Origin: CAMYOC01 sp963704875
Lineage (GTDB): Bacteria > Pseudomonadota > Gammaproteobacteria > Steroidobacterales > XN24
Direction: 5' to 3'
Length of the DNA stretch: 64,000 nt
Assembly (NCBI GenBank): GCA_963704875.1
Contig: CAVPIA010000005.1
Coordinates: forward strand, 124,001 to 188,000
Shown here: positions 7,417 through 15,737 of the stretch, in pieces
Layout: each line of letters starts with the position of its first letter
Numbering within the stretch: the stretch's first letter is position 1
Notes under the pieces: model-generated
Databases searched by the model: none
Told to the model about the DNA's origin: nothing
The model's input: only the letters and a program-made list of their open reading frames with translations
Made by a program: the position numbers and the translations under genes

Positions 7417-9522
7417 ATGCTGCCCACTTACCGCCTTGCCTTTACGATCCTCGTTGCCACCGTCTTCCTGATCAGTCCGGACGGTCGGGCGGACGATGAG
7501 GCCTCGCAGCCCCTCCCGGCGATGATGCCTAACGTGATCGTGCTTGGGACGCCCGAAGCCGACCCTGACTACAGTGTGCTGAATCCGGACGAACTGCTGC
7601 GCGCGCCAATGTCGGACGGCGGAGATTTGCTCCGCCAGGTAAATGGTGTATCCGCGGGGCGCATGGGCGGCAGGGGGCTCGAGCCCATCATCCGCGGCCA
7701 GAGCCAGGGCCGTCTGAATATTCTGCTCGATGGCGCGTATGTGTTCGGCGCCTGCCCGAACCGCATGGATCCGCCTTCGTCGTTTGCGGCTGTTGAGACC
7801 TGGGATCAGGTCACGGTCATCAAGGGCGTACAGACGCTGTTATGGGGTGGTGGCGGCACCGGGGGCACGGTGCTCTACGAACGGGTCAACCGGCCGCTGG
7901 AAGAGGGCATAAGCGGCAATGCCGGTGCTGCGTCTACCAACAACGGCATCGAATATGACCTGGCTGCTGATCTGGGCTGGCGCAACGATGACTACTACGC
8001 CCGCACCCGTGGTCAATGGCTGGATGCCGGCAACTATGAGGACGGGGATGGCAACAGCGTTCGATCCTCGTATACCGAGAAGACCGCGGCGATCGCGTTG
8101 GGCCGCAGTCTGGCCGGCGACGGGTTTGTCGAACTTGGCGCAGACCTCAGTCGCGCCAGCGACGTGCTTTACCCCGGCGCCGGTATGGATGCGCCAAAGG
8201 ACAACGCTGACACCTGGCGCGCACGCATTGAGACACCAGTCGGCGACGGCGGCAGCCGGCTGAATTTTGAGAGCTGGTACACCGATGTCGATCATTTGAT
8301 GGATAACTATTCGCAGCGCCAGTTGACCGCGCCGATGGCAATGCGCGTGCCCTCCCGATCCAAGACCTGGGGCGGTCGCATGCAGTTCGAGGCGGCACCA
8401 GCTCAGAACTGGTCCGCGACCTTTGGCCTGGATTATCTCGACAATAATCGGGATGCAACCCGTTATCAGGGTGTCGCCCCGGGCAGCGTTGATATGGTCA
8501 ATTCCTATCTGTGGCCGGATGTCACCCTGCGTCAGGCCGGGCTGGTGATTGAAGCCCGGAGGACACTCGCAAAAGCCTGGTTGACTGCTGCTTTGCGCTA
8601 TGACCATGTCCAGGCAAAAGCCGGCAAGGCTGAAAAAGACCCGGCGCCAGCGCCGCTGCTGTCCGCTGATGAGCTTTACCTGCGTTACTACGGTCGCCGG
8701 GCCGGTGACGACAAGGAAGACAATTTCTCCGGCCTGTTGCGCTTTGACCGGGCCTTGCCGTGGGATGGCGCGACTGTCTTCACCAGCGTCAGCCGTACTA
8801 CCCGGACAGCAGATTCGACCGAGCGCTTTATCGCCTCGAACCAGCCGATGGATCCGACCCAGCGTTGGGTTGGCAATCCAGGCCTGGACCCCGAGATTCA
8901 TCGCCAGGCGGACATGGGTCTGGCCTGGGTCAGGCAGGCATGGCAGCTCAGCGCAGTGGCCTACGTGGATGATGTCAAAGACTACATCCTGTCTGACCGG
9001 GCGCGGGGGCAGGATGGCATCCTGTCCGACGACGGAGCGCGCATCTATCGCAACGGGTCCGCGCGGCTGTATGGTGCCGAGCTCGAGGGTGAGTATCGTT
9101 TGCTGTCGGGCTGGCGTTTCGGGGCTACTGCCGCCTGGGTCCACGGCGAGAATCGTTCCGACAGCCGGCCGCTGCCGCAGATCCCGCCGCTGAACGGCAT
9201 TCTGAATCTGGCCTACCAGGCGCAGCGTTGGGAGGCGGGTGCCCGGATGCGCTGGGCCACGCGTCAATCCCGGGCCGACGACAATCCGGCAAGCGGAAGC
9301 GGGCTGGATCCTCGAGAGACTCCCGGACATGCGGTGTTCGACATTTTCGCCGCCGTCAACCTCAGCGGGTACGGGCAGCTGCGGCTGGGCGTGGACAACC
9401 TGCTCGACAAGAACTGGGCCGACCATCTGAGCCGGGCCAATCAGGACCCGTTCAATCCCGACCCGGTTCAGGTCAACGAGCCGGGCCTGACCGGGTGGGC
9501 GAACTGGCGCGGCACGTTCTGA
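7417..9522 (+). CDS. TonB-dependent copper receptor (OprC/NosA type)
   Basis: Outer-membrane 22-strand receptor expected to import copper using TonB energy. The plug domain has the TonB-box-like start MPNVIVLG, then DGGDLLRQVNGVS, RMGGRGLEPIIRGQ and GVQTLLWGGGGTGGTVLYER, all hallmarks of the copper-receptor subfamily. The CPNRM at about 113-117 and DHLMD at about 292-296 reproduce the CxxxM and HxM copper-binding motifs described for OprC. A signal peptide ends near residue 25. Of several in-frame ATGs, 7417 gives the clean signal peptide and has GGAA upstream. The barrel ends GWANWRGTF with the final aromatic residue needed for assembly. No ExbBD or copper ATPase is adjacent. Confidence 0.9.
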   Translation: MLPTYRLAFTILVATVFLISPDGRADDEASQPLPAMMPNVIVLGTPEADPDYSVLNPDELLRAPMSDGGDLLRQVNGVSAGRMGGRGLEPIIRGQSQGRLNILLDGAYVFGACPNRMDPPSSFAAVETWDQVTVIKGVQTLLWGGGGTGGTVLYERVNRPLEEGISGNAGAASTNNGIEYDLAADLGWRNDDYYARTRGQWLDAGNYEDGDGNSVRSSYTEKTAAIALGRSLAGDGFVELGADLSRASDVLYPGAGMDAPKDNADTWRARIETPVGDGGSRLNFESWYTDVDHLMDNYSQRQLTAPMAMRVPSRSKTWGGRMQFEAAPAQNWSATFGLDYLDNNRDATRYQGVAPGSVDMVNSYLWPDVTLRQAGLVIEARRTLAKAWLTAALRYDHVQAKAGKAEKDPAPAPLLSADELYLRYYGRRAGDDKEDNFSGLLRFDRALPWDGATVFTSVSRTTRTADSTERFIASNQPMDPTQRWVGNPGLDPEIHRQADMGLAWVRQAWQLSAVAYVDDVKDYILSDRARGQDGILSDDGARIYRNGSARLYGAELEGEYRLLSGWRFGATAAWVHGENRSDSRPLPQIPPLNGILNLAYQAQRWEAGARMRWATRQSRADDNPASGSGLDPRETPGHAVFDIFAAVNLSGYGQLRLGVDNLLDKNWADHLSRANQDPFNPDPVQVNEPGLTGWANWRGTF

Positions 9523-9666
9523 TCCTGGCCCGGGTGAAGGCGGACCGGCTCCGCCAAGCACTGCGCCGCAGCCGGAACCATGAGACGTCGCCTGACCCGC
9601 GATTTCACACTCGCCGCGCGGCGGGGCTAGAATCCACACCCCACATCGGCCTGATCCGGAGTTCCC

Positions 9667-10488
9667 ATGACGCTGGTCGCCAGCAAGCCTTCAAATACAG
9701 TGCGTCGTTTGCATGCCAGGCTGCGTGGCCTGACCGGCAAGGCCATTGAAGAATTCCGCATGATCGAGCAGGGCGACCGGATCATGGTCTGTCTGTCTGG
9801 CGGCAAGGACAGCTACACGCTGCTGGATCTGCTGCTTAGCCTGCAGCGCGCCGCGCCGGTGCAGTTTGAACTGCTTGCGGTCAATCTGGATCAGAAACAA
9901 CCGGGATTTCCGGCCCAGGTGCTGCCTGATTATCTGCGCCAGCTGGGTGTGCCGTTCAGGGTCATCGAGCAGGACACCTACAGCGTGGTAAAACGGGTGG
10001 TGCCGGAAGGCAAGACCATGTGTGGGCTGTGTTCAAGATTGCGGCGCGGCGCCTTGTATGATTTTGCTGCCGCCGAGGGGTACAACAAAATTGCATTGGG
10101 GCACCACGCGGAAGACCTGATGGAAACCCTGTTCCTGAATCTGTTTTTTGCCGGGCGCCTGAAGTCAATGCCGCCGAAGTTGCGCTCGGATGATGGGCGC
10201 AATGTGGTTATCAGACCGTTGGCTTATTGCCGCGAGCGGGATATCGCCCGTTACGCGCGGGCCCGGCAATATCCGATCATCCCGTGCACGCTGTGTGGCT
10301 CCCAGCGCAACATGCAGCGGCAGGCGGTCAAGACCATGCTCGAGGAGTGGGAAAGCAAACACCCGGGCAGGGTAGAGTCTGTGCTCGCGGCGATGAAGAA
10401 TGTGTCCCCGTCCCACCTGATGGACCGCGAGCTATTCGACTTCAGCGCGTTGGAACCGGCAGCGCAGGATCGAATCGGTCAGGCCTGA
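9667..10488 (+). CDS. ttcA: tRNA 2-thiocytidine(32) synthetase TtcA
   Basis: Thiolates cytidine 32 in several tRNAs, using ATP and an iron-sulfur cluster. The PP-loop SGGKDS at residues 44-49 activates the base by adenylation. The CGLC pair at Cys119/Cys122 and Cys210 in CTLCG are positioned as in the characterised E. coli enzyme, where three cysteines hold a [4Fe-4S] cluster. GHHAEDLMETLFLNLF is a further family signature. The 273-residue product is slightly shorter than the E. coli form. A GGAG site lies 5 bases before the ATG. It is probably monocistronic, convergent with the cytochrome operon. Confidence 0.97.
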   Translation: MTLVASKPSNTVRRLHARLRGLTGKAIEEFRMIEQGDRIMVCLSGGKDSYTLLDLLLSLQRAAPVQFELLAVNLDQKQPGFPAQVLPDYLRQLGVPFRVIEQDTYSVVKRVVPEGKTMCGLCSRLRRGALYDFAAAEGYNKIALGHHAEDLMETLFLNLFFAGRLKSMPPKLRSDDGRNVVIRPLAYCRERDIARYARARQYPIIPCTLCGSQRNMQRQAVKTMLEEWESKHPGRVESVLAAMKNVSPSHLMDRELFDFSALEPAAQDRIGQA

Positions 10489-10584
10489 CGCTGCTGACTT
10501 CCGGGCCTGTTGTTGCGTACGCTGCCGGAGCGGAATTGACCGACGGGCCATGCAGCCCGTCGGCCAGTCTCTGACATTCGGAGA

Positions 10585-11994
10585 TCATTCTGATCTGGCC
10601 ACGGTCTCCTCCAGCGGATCCTGGTCGTAACCCAGGGCCTGCCAGTCCATCCTGCCGCCAGGTCGATGGCAGTCGAGGCATCCCAGCGCGTCTTCCGCCG
10701 GCACCACCTCATGGTAGATACCCATGTACCGGATCGTATCGGTCCAGGTGTAACTGATCTCGTCCAATTGGTAGAAGGATTCCGCGGCCTCGCGCACGGC
10801 CTTGTCGATGTCACCATGTGCGTAAAACTCTTCGGTCGCGATCGGTACCAGCCACTGTTTGTCGTCAAGCACCGGCAGACGGCCGCGGTGAACCTTGAAA
10901 GCGAAGATCTTTGCGTCGGGGTCCTGCCTTGAACCCTCGGGCGTGACCACGATCACCGCATTGCTGTCGTCGCGATCCACCGGCACGCCCGGGATCTGCA
11001 CCCGGCTTTTGCCGTTGAACCAGGCATAAGTTGGCACCACGTCTTTTTCCAGAATGATGTTGGCGACGAACTTGCCCTTCTCGTCGGAATAGCTGATATC
11101 CGACCAGTCGCGGAACATATCGGTCGGCTCGTCTTTGGCAAACGTCGGGATATGGCAAGTCGTGCAATCGACGCGCTGCGTATGCAGATCAATTGCGGCT
11201 ACCTGATGCGGCGTCACGCTGTGGCAATCTCCCTCGCAGGACAGGGGTTGATCCGGAGAGTCGGTGCCCGCGAGATCGACCCCGCGGCCCCGCACCCGGT
11301 GAGCCTCGCCCTCATGACAATCGACACACCACATATCCTTGCCGTCGCTGGCCATGTGAACATCGAAACTGCGCGGCGGGTCCTTCAGCGTGTACTCGAT
11401 ATCGCCGCGCTTGAAGTTGGGGCCGCCGCCGGACGCAGAGTGACAGCGCAGGCACATCGTCCGATCGGGAATCTGAATTCGCCTGGCGACGGAATTCATG
11501 CCCTCCTGGTTCTTCCACAAGATGGGCTTCCATTCCCAGCCGCCGTCTTCGGTTGCGTACAGGTCCCTGCGATAGCCGGAGGCATGACATATCAGGCAAT
11601 CCATGTTCTCCAGCTGTTCCTGGCTGATCTGCTCGGTCGGCAGTTTGCCCAATCCGGCGTGGCAGGCGGAACAACCCTTGGCCAGGGTCTTGCCCTCGGC
11701 GTTCTTGACCTTCCCGATCCATTGCGGGCCAGTCGGGTTGGTGCAGAAGTCATTGACCATGGACAGTTTGCCCAACTCCTGGCCGCCCGAATTGACCAGG
11801 TCGGGCGTTGCGCCGCGCCACTGGTAGTGTTGTGTGTGGAAGAAACTCTCCGCATCGTCTTCATGGCACTTAAGGCAGGTCCTGGTGCCTTCATAGTTTT
11901 TGACGAAGCGCTCATGACGGTTGTCGGATGCCGCCCCGACGGGCGAGGCGGCGATCCCCAGCATCACCAGAGCAAACAATATGCTTGTACGCAT
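10585..11994 (-). CDS. Periplasmic octaheme c-type cytochrome (tetrathionate-reductase-family-like)
   Basis: A secreted eight-heme protein, 469 residues. The signal peptide MRTSILFALVMLGIAASPVGA is followed by seven CxxCH sites (Cys40, 108, 133, 181, 223, 277 and 439) and one rare CxxxCH site (C253-EGD-CH). The heme count, the length and the long unliganded stretch before the last heme resemble the octaheme tetrathionate/nitrite/hydroxylamine reductase group. The true substrate cannot be read from sequence. The start was chosen for GGAGAG 5 bases upstream. It is the last gene of a minus-strand operon behind a DUF3373 barrel and a monoheme cytochrome, with only 13 bases between it and the barrel. 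It is either the terminal reductase or the periplasmic electron reservoir of the complex. Confidence 0.9.
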   Translation of the reverse strand: MRTSILFALVMLGIAASPVGAASDNRHERFVKNYEGTRTCLKCHEDDAESFFHTQHYQWRGATPDLVNSGGQELGKLSMVNDFCTNPTGPQWIGKVKNAEGKTLAKGCSACHAGLGKLPTEQISQEQLENMDCLICHASGYRRDLYATEDGGWEWKPILWKNQEGMNSVARRIQIPDRTMCLRCHSASGGGPNFKRGDIEYTLKDPPRSFDVHMASDGKDMWCVDCHEGEAHRVRGRGVDLAGTDSPDQPLSCEGDCHSVTPHQVAAIDLHTQRVDCTTCHIPTFAKDEPTDMFRDWSDISYSDEKGKFVANIILEKDVVPTYAWFNGKSRVQIPGVPVDRDDSNAVIVVTPEGSRQDPDAKIFAFKVHRGRLPVLDDKQWLVPIATEEFYAHGDIDKAVREAAESFYQLDEISYTWTDTIRYMGIYHEVVPAEDALGCLDCHRPGGRMDWQALGYDQDPLEETVARSE

Positions 11995-12007
11995 CAGGCT
12001 CTCCGGT

Positions 12008-13816
12008 TTAGAAACGCGCATCCAGACTGAGCGTGAACACGTGTGCTTCGCTGTAGGTCGGGAAGCCCAACACTGGCGTGTCGTCGAGTTTTTGTGGCGC
12101 GCCCAGCAGCCAGCCGGAACCGGAATAATCGTAGTCGTAGTACATGTAGTCGACTTTGAAGACGAACCGGTCGCGGATGCGATGGGTCAGATATGCCTCG
12201 TAGACATCCCCGCGGGCGCTGGTCTTGGGCGCCAGAAAGTCATCCTCGGCCAGGGCAAAGTTGAACCAGTACTTGGATCCGTGGTTGTACTCGAGGCCAA
12301 ACTTCGTCTGTTTGTTTGAGAAGTTATAGCGCGCGCCGCCGTAGAACATCGAACCGTCCTGGTCGTCGGGGTTGTCATACGGATCGGTGAACAAACCGCC
12401 AAACACGCCGGTGTTGTCGGTCGGATCCGAGCTCATGTAGTTGCCGCTCAGGAACCAGTCCACCGGTCCGTCGGTGCGCATGAATACCAGGCTGGCGAGA
12501 TTGATATCACCCACTTTCTCGGATGGATTGAAACGGATGATCGCCGGTGGCGCGTCCTGACCGGTCAGCGGATCGACCGGTAGCACGACCTTGCCGTTGA
12601 AGCCGTCGGTCACGTCGAAGGCACGCGCCACGGTGGCCTGCAGGAACATGTCCTCGGTCTTGAACACATCCCAGTTGAGGCCAAGGAAGGTGGCGTCATC
12701 GAGGCGGTCAGCCGGCCGTTGCAGCTCCTGACCATTGCCATAACCGGACTCGTAGCCGATGCCGTAACACAAACGCATCACGGAACCACGATCCTCGTTG
12801 AGCGTGTAGCCGAGCGTAGCGCCGTCAAACTGGTAGTTGATAAGCGAACCCAGCGGAGTACCGCCGCGCGGCTCGTCTTCGCGCAGGTTCAACGGCGCGC
12901 CACCAGTCGATGGCCGGCGCCCGATAGACAGGTACATGGGCAAGCCCGCGATATTGGTCCAGTCGAAATACGCACGCTCGACGCGGACGATATCGGAGTT
13001 TGGCACGCCGACCGTGGTGCCGTCCCAGGCGATCGATGTGGGCTGGCCATTGAATACCTGGGCGTCGGTGGAGTTGCTCCAGACTTTGTACATGCCCAGC
13101 CTGCCGGCGAACTTGACGTCCTCGGCGACCGGCGCATCCATGCGCAGACGCAGACGGCTGGTATACACCACGTCGTTGTCGAAATTGTAGCCTTCAACAA
13201 AGTTCTCCTGTGCCAGCGCCGGCATCAGGAACTGCATCAGTTCCGGCGGCAAACTCTGTACCGCGCCTTTCAGCTGATCAAACGTCAGGTTGTCCAGATA
13301 GTTCAGATAGTCCGAGTAGTTGTCGGCGATAAACTGATCGATCTGGTCAAAGTCCAGCGGCGGCGGATTACTTGGATCTATGCTGCCCGGGTCGATGCCG
13401 TTGGCCTCGAAGAAGAAGAACGTATTGACGATATCTCCTTGCACGCCCATCCCGTTCACGTAATCCGGGATATCGGATTTGATGTTGTGGGCCTGCGTTC
13501 TGAAGTCGCCGGTGAACAGCACCCGGTCAAGAGCGGCATGCCGTTCCGGGCCCATCAGGCGATCATCGATGTCCTCGACGTCGTCCTCGAGGTACTCGGT
13601 CCGCTCCTCAAGATCCTCGGTCTTTTTCGCGGTAGCGGTGTTCTCGCCCTTCATTTCGTCGACCTGTTTGAGCAGCGTGCTCATCTGCACCTGCAGCCAT
13701 TCCACTTGCTGCATCAATTCGTCGACAGTCAGTTCCGAACTGTCCGCCCACGCGGTGGGCGCGGAAAGCGGCAGCACGACAGCTGCTGCTGTAGTGATCA
13801 ATATCTTGCGTAGCAT
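12008..13816 (-). CDS. DUF3373-type outer-membrane beta-barrel
   Basis: A 602-residue outer-membrane protein. A signal peptide (cut after SAPTAWA) leads into a coiled coil of about 50 residues (ELMQQVEWLQVQMSTLLKQ, then EDLEERTEYLEDDVEDIDD). A long series of amphipathic beta strands rich in Tyr, Phe and Trp follows, ending in HVFTLSLDARF with the terminal Phe that the Bam machinery recognises. The family is known mainly from genomes with many multiheme cytochromes, including gene clusters for extracellular electron transfer. An acidic insert at about residues 140-190 is an unusual, aspartate-rich segment. It sits between the monoheme and octaheme cytochrome genes, which suggests a porin sheath or anchor for them; that role is inferred. 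Confidence 0.85.
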   Translation of the reverse strand: MLRKILITTAAAVVLPLSAPTAWADSSELTVDELMQQVEWLQVQMSTLLKQVDEMKGENTATAKKTEDLEERTEYLEDDVEDIDDRLMGPERHAALDRVLFTGDFRTQAHNIKSDIPDYVNGMGVQGDIVNTFFFFEANGIDPGSIDPSNPPPLDFDQIDQFIADNYSDYLNYLDNLTFDQLKGAVQSLPPELMQFLMPALAQENFVEGYNFDNDVVYTSRLRLRMDAPVAEDVKFAGRLGMYKVWSNSTDAQVFNGQPTSIAWDGTTVGVPNSDIVRVERAYFDWTNIAGLPMYLSIGRRPSTGGAPLNLREDEPRGGTPLGSLINYQFDGATLGYTLNEDRGSVMRLCYGIGYESGYGNGQELQRPADRLDDATFLGLNWDVFKTEDMFLQATVARAFDVTDGFNGKVVLPVDPLTGQDAPPAIIRFNPSEKVGDINLASLVFMRTDGPVDWFLSGNYMSSDPTDNTGVFGGLFTDPYDNPDDQDGSMFYGGARYNFSNKQTKFGLEYNHGSKYWFNFALAEDDFLAPKTSARGDVYEAYLTHRIRDRFVFKVDYMYYDYDYSGSGWLLGAPQKLDDTPVLGFPTYSEAHVFTLSLDARF

Positions 13817-13830
13817 TGTTGTTCGCTCCC

Positions 13831-14190
13831 TTAGCCACAGGTCATCGGGTGTTCGGAGTCCGCGGCGCCTTCGATGGCGAACTCCCTGATCAGCTCGAGA
13901 TCCTCAGGCGAGATCACCTCGGTGACCGGCTTGCCGCCGAACTGCTCATCAATGACTGACTTGTGCGTACGTTCATATTTCTTGTCGAAGAAGCGGACCC
14001 ACTGGTCCTGGATCAGCGACATGGGCGTGTATTCGCCGTTCGGAGAGTCTTCCCCGTGGCAGCCCTTGCAGTACTCGCGATACAGCTCCTTGCCATCGGC
14101 ACTGGACGCCGGCGTTGTCGCCAGGCTGCCAAGGCCCAGGGCAAGGAAGCCGACCAGTGCTGCCGTTGTCAGGTGCAAACTTGTCTTCAT
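13831..14190 (-). CDS. Small periplasmic monoheme cytochrome c
   Basis: A 119-residue secreted protein with a signal peptide ending near TTPASSA and one heme site, C41-KG-CH45, directly after the KELYREYCKGCH pattern typical of class I cytochromes. Candidate sixth ligands are Met57 (YTPMSL) or Met117 near the C-terminal HPMTCG. The extra cysteine near the end is odd and could form a disulfide or carry a lipid-independent anchor. GGAGACAGGG precedes the ATG. It is the first gene of the three-gene operon, 14 bases before the barrel gene, and probably feeds electrons to the octaheme protein. Confidence 0.88.
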   Translation of the reverse strand: MKTSLHLTTAALVGFLALGLGSLATTPASSADGKELYREYCKGCHGEDSPNGEYTPMSLIQDQWVRFFDKKYERTHKSVIDEQFGGKPVTEVISPEDLELIREFAIEGAADSEHPMTCG

Positions 14191-14249
14191 TTCCCTGTCT
14201 CCTTACGCGTGATTTCTCGATCGAATTCGGCTTGGCGGGGTACGGCCAT

Positions 14250-14283
14250 AAAAAAAGGCCCGCAGTCGCGAGCGGCTGGAGCC
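14250..14283 (-). terminator. Terminator-like hairpin in the leader of the cytochrome operon
   Basis: On the minus strand a GC-rich stem (GGC..CCGC pairing with GCGGGCC, with a 5-base bulge) is followed by seven T and then ATGG. It lies downstream of the predicted operon start and 60 bases before the first gene, so it could act as an attenuator. It could instead end the transcript of the enolase-like gene upstream if the true cytochrome promoter lies closer to 14190. Confidence 0.45.
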
Positions 14284-14361
14284 TGAGTGCCGGTTGGCAG
14301 CATTTTCACGTGGGTCCCCTGAGGGGCCGGTTTAGCGGCCCGGGATCATTGCTCGATCCCT

Positions 14362-14406
14362 GCATTAGTTAGATATACATTAGAGAAAACGAATAATAAC
14401 TAATGC
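14362..14406. repeat. Perfect 10-base inverted repeat around the cytochrome promoter
   Basis: GCATTAGTTA at 14362-14371 is repeated exactly in inverse orientation as TAACTAATGC at 14397-14406, separated by 25 AT-rich bases. The right arm overlaps the predicted -10 box and the left arm lies in the early leader. This could be a pair of operator half-sites or a cruciform/RNA stem. Confidence 0.6.
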
Positions 14407-14434
14407 GATGGAGAGAATCCCTGATCTGGATCAG
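14386..14434 (-). promoter_or_regulatory. FNR-type anaerobic promoter for the cytochrome operon
   Basis: CTGATCTGGATCAG at 14421-14434 has the TGAT-N4-ATCA core of the FNR/ANR site in a perfect palindrome. On the minus strand TATTAT at 14398-14393 is a good -10 box and predicts a start at 14386. The palindrome centre is then at exactly -41.5, the class II activator spacing used by FNR. This fits genes for anaerobic respiration. The rest of the 406-base gap (14191-14596) holds the inverted repeat, a terminator-like hairpin and no believable gene. Confidence 0.6.
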
Positions 14435-14596
14435 CAACCATTTCCTTCGCCGTTACAGCGAGAACTGCATGAAAACGTTCGGGAAACATGGCCAGGATCG
14501 GCCGCTGCAGTATGCGCCGGTTCGGGGCGGGCGAATGCCGGGGCAAGTCATGCTGTGACCGGATCCGGTCCGGTCGGTTTGGCGGATAAAAAGCGC

Positions 14597-15712
14597 CTAG
14601 TGAACAGAGATCTTGTGGCTGACAAGCGGCTCGACCCGCGCGGACAGCACGCTCATGCCCAGACCGGGGCCCGCGAGCGCATGAGCCCGACCGCCCGGGC
14701 CGGCGGCCATACCCGGTTTGCATATCTGAACACCCGATGCGTTCAGCGATCCGCACTCCTGCAGCCATGAGACGCCCTCAGCGCGGGTGCCAAACAGGCG
14801 GCCAGCCGCGGTCAGCAGACCGGTCTCATGGGCGGGGGCGTCGAGTTGGCAGCCGAGGCCGGAAGCACGCGCGGCGGCATGAATCAGTCGCGCATTGCCG
14901 AGCCCCCCGACATTGGCAATGCCGACGCTGATACTGTCGCATGCCTCGGCATCGGCGAGGGCGTCGACATCCCTGACCGTGCCCACCTGGCTGCTTGCGA
15001 TGACTGGCGCCAGACCCGCGGCGGTGATTTTCACCATGCCTTCCAGATCCGATGCCGGCACAGGCTGGATGATCCCTGACAGATGGAAAGCTGCCATCGC
15101 GCCGAGCTGGTGCAGCGTCTGCTCTGCGTCCCAGCGTTGATCCGGATCGACAATCAGTCTGGCGCCAGGACCGAGGATCTGCTGAATCACGTCGAGACGC
15201 GCAAGATTTCTGTCCAGATTCCCGCCAAGCTTTACCCTGGCCATCGAAACGCCGCGCTTGCGCAGCGCGGCGGCCTGGTCACGGACCGTCTCTTCGGCTC
15301 GCGCGTCTATCAGTCCACTGTAGTGCACAGCCTGGCGTCGCACTGGGCCAAGCACGTCGCCTGCGGAACAGCCGAAGTGGTGGCCGGCGAGATCCAGCAC
15401 CGCCAGTTCTGCTGCGCAGAATGCCGAGAGCTGGGATCGCCTGAGACCGCTGGACAGCCGCTGCATCGCCGCATGAGCCTGTTCAAAGCTCTCCAGTTCC
15501 AGCCCCAGCAGCGGAGGCAGAATCTGTTCATGCAGGAAGTCCCTGGCGGTTTCCGCGGATTCGTTGTCGACTCCGGACCTTGGACAGGTTTCCCCCCAGC
15601 CCTGCAGACTGTTGTCGTCGTGAACCCTGACCAGCACGCTGCGCGAGGGGCTACGCGGCCGGATCGGACTCGGCAAATGCACGACCAGGATGTCAAAACC
15701 CTTCAGGCGCAT
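14597..15712 (-). CDS. Enolase-superfamily (MLE-like) protein lacking most catalytic residues
   Basis: A 371-residue protein with the two-domain fold of mandelate racemase/muconate-lactonizing enzymes: capping domain to about residue 125, then barrel. Landmarks align well (GWGETCPR, ARVKLGG, LIVDPDQRW, IIQPVP, DSISVGIANVGGLGN), but the residues that matter are changed. The metal-ligand Glu of IEQP is Ile (about 215). The Asp-Glu of the next ligand loop is Ser-Ser (240-241), and the barrel Lys before GG is Gly (264). One Lys (161) and Asp189 remain. It is therefore probably not a normal racemase or cycloisomerase. The start was chosen at MRLKGFDILVVHL, 26 bases after the MscS gene; no strong ribosome site is visible, so coupling to that gene is likely. 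Confidence 0.78.
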   Translation of the reverse strand: MRLKGFDILVVHLPSPIRPRSPSRSVLVRVHDDNSLQGWGETCPRSGVDNESAETARDFLHEQILPPLLGLELESFEQAHAAMQRLSSGLRRSQLSAFCAAELAVLDLAGHHFGCSAGDVLGPVRRQAVHYSGLIDARAEETVRDQAAALRKRGVSMARVKLGGNLDRNLARLDVIQQILGPGARLIVDPDQRWDAEQTLHQLGAMAAFHLSGIIQPVPASDLEGMVKITAAGLAPVIASSQVGTVRDVDALADAEACDSISVGIANVGGLGNARLIHAAARASGLGCQLDAPAHETGLLTAAGRLFGTRAEGVSWLQECGSLNASGVQICKPGMAAGPGGRAHALAGPGLGMSVLSARVEPLVSHKISVH

Positions 15713-15737
15713 TGGCAATGCTGCCGCCAGTTGTGGT

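Noticed and set aside
7840..9639. Long minus-strand open frame (599 codons) opposite the TonB receptor gene
   Set aside because: It mirrors the codon pattern of the plus-strand receptor, has no ribosome site, no domain and no aligned relatives; a shadow of high-GC coding.
12719..13813. Plus-strand frame opposite the DUF3373 barrel gene
   Set aside because: Same shadow effect; no start signal and no recognisable protein features.
14408..14770. Plus-strand frame across the cytochrome promoter region
   Set aside because: It overlaps the FNR-type site and the enolase gene end, has no ribosome site and a random-looking protein.
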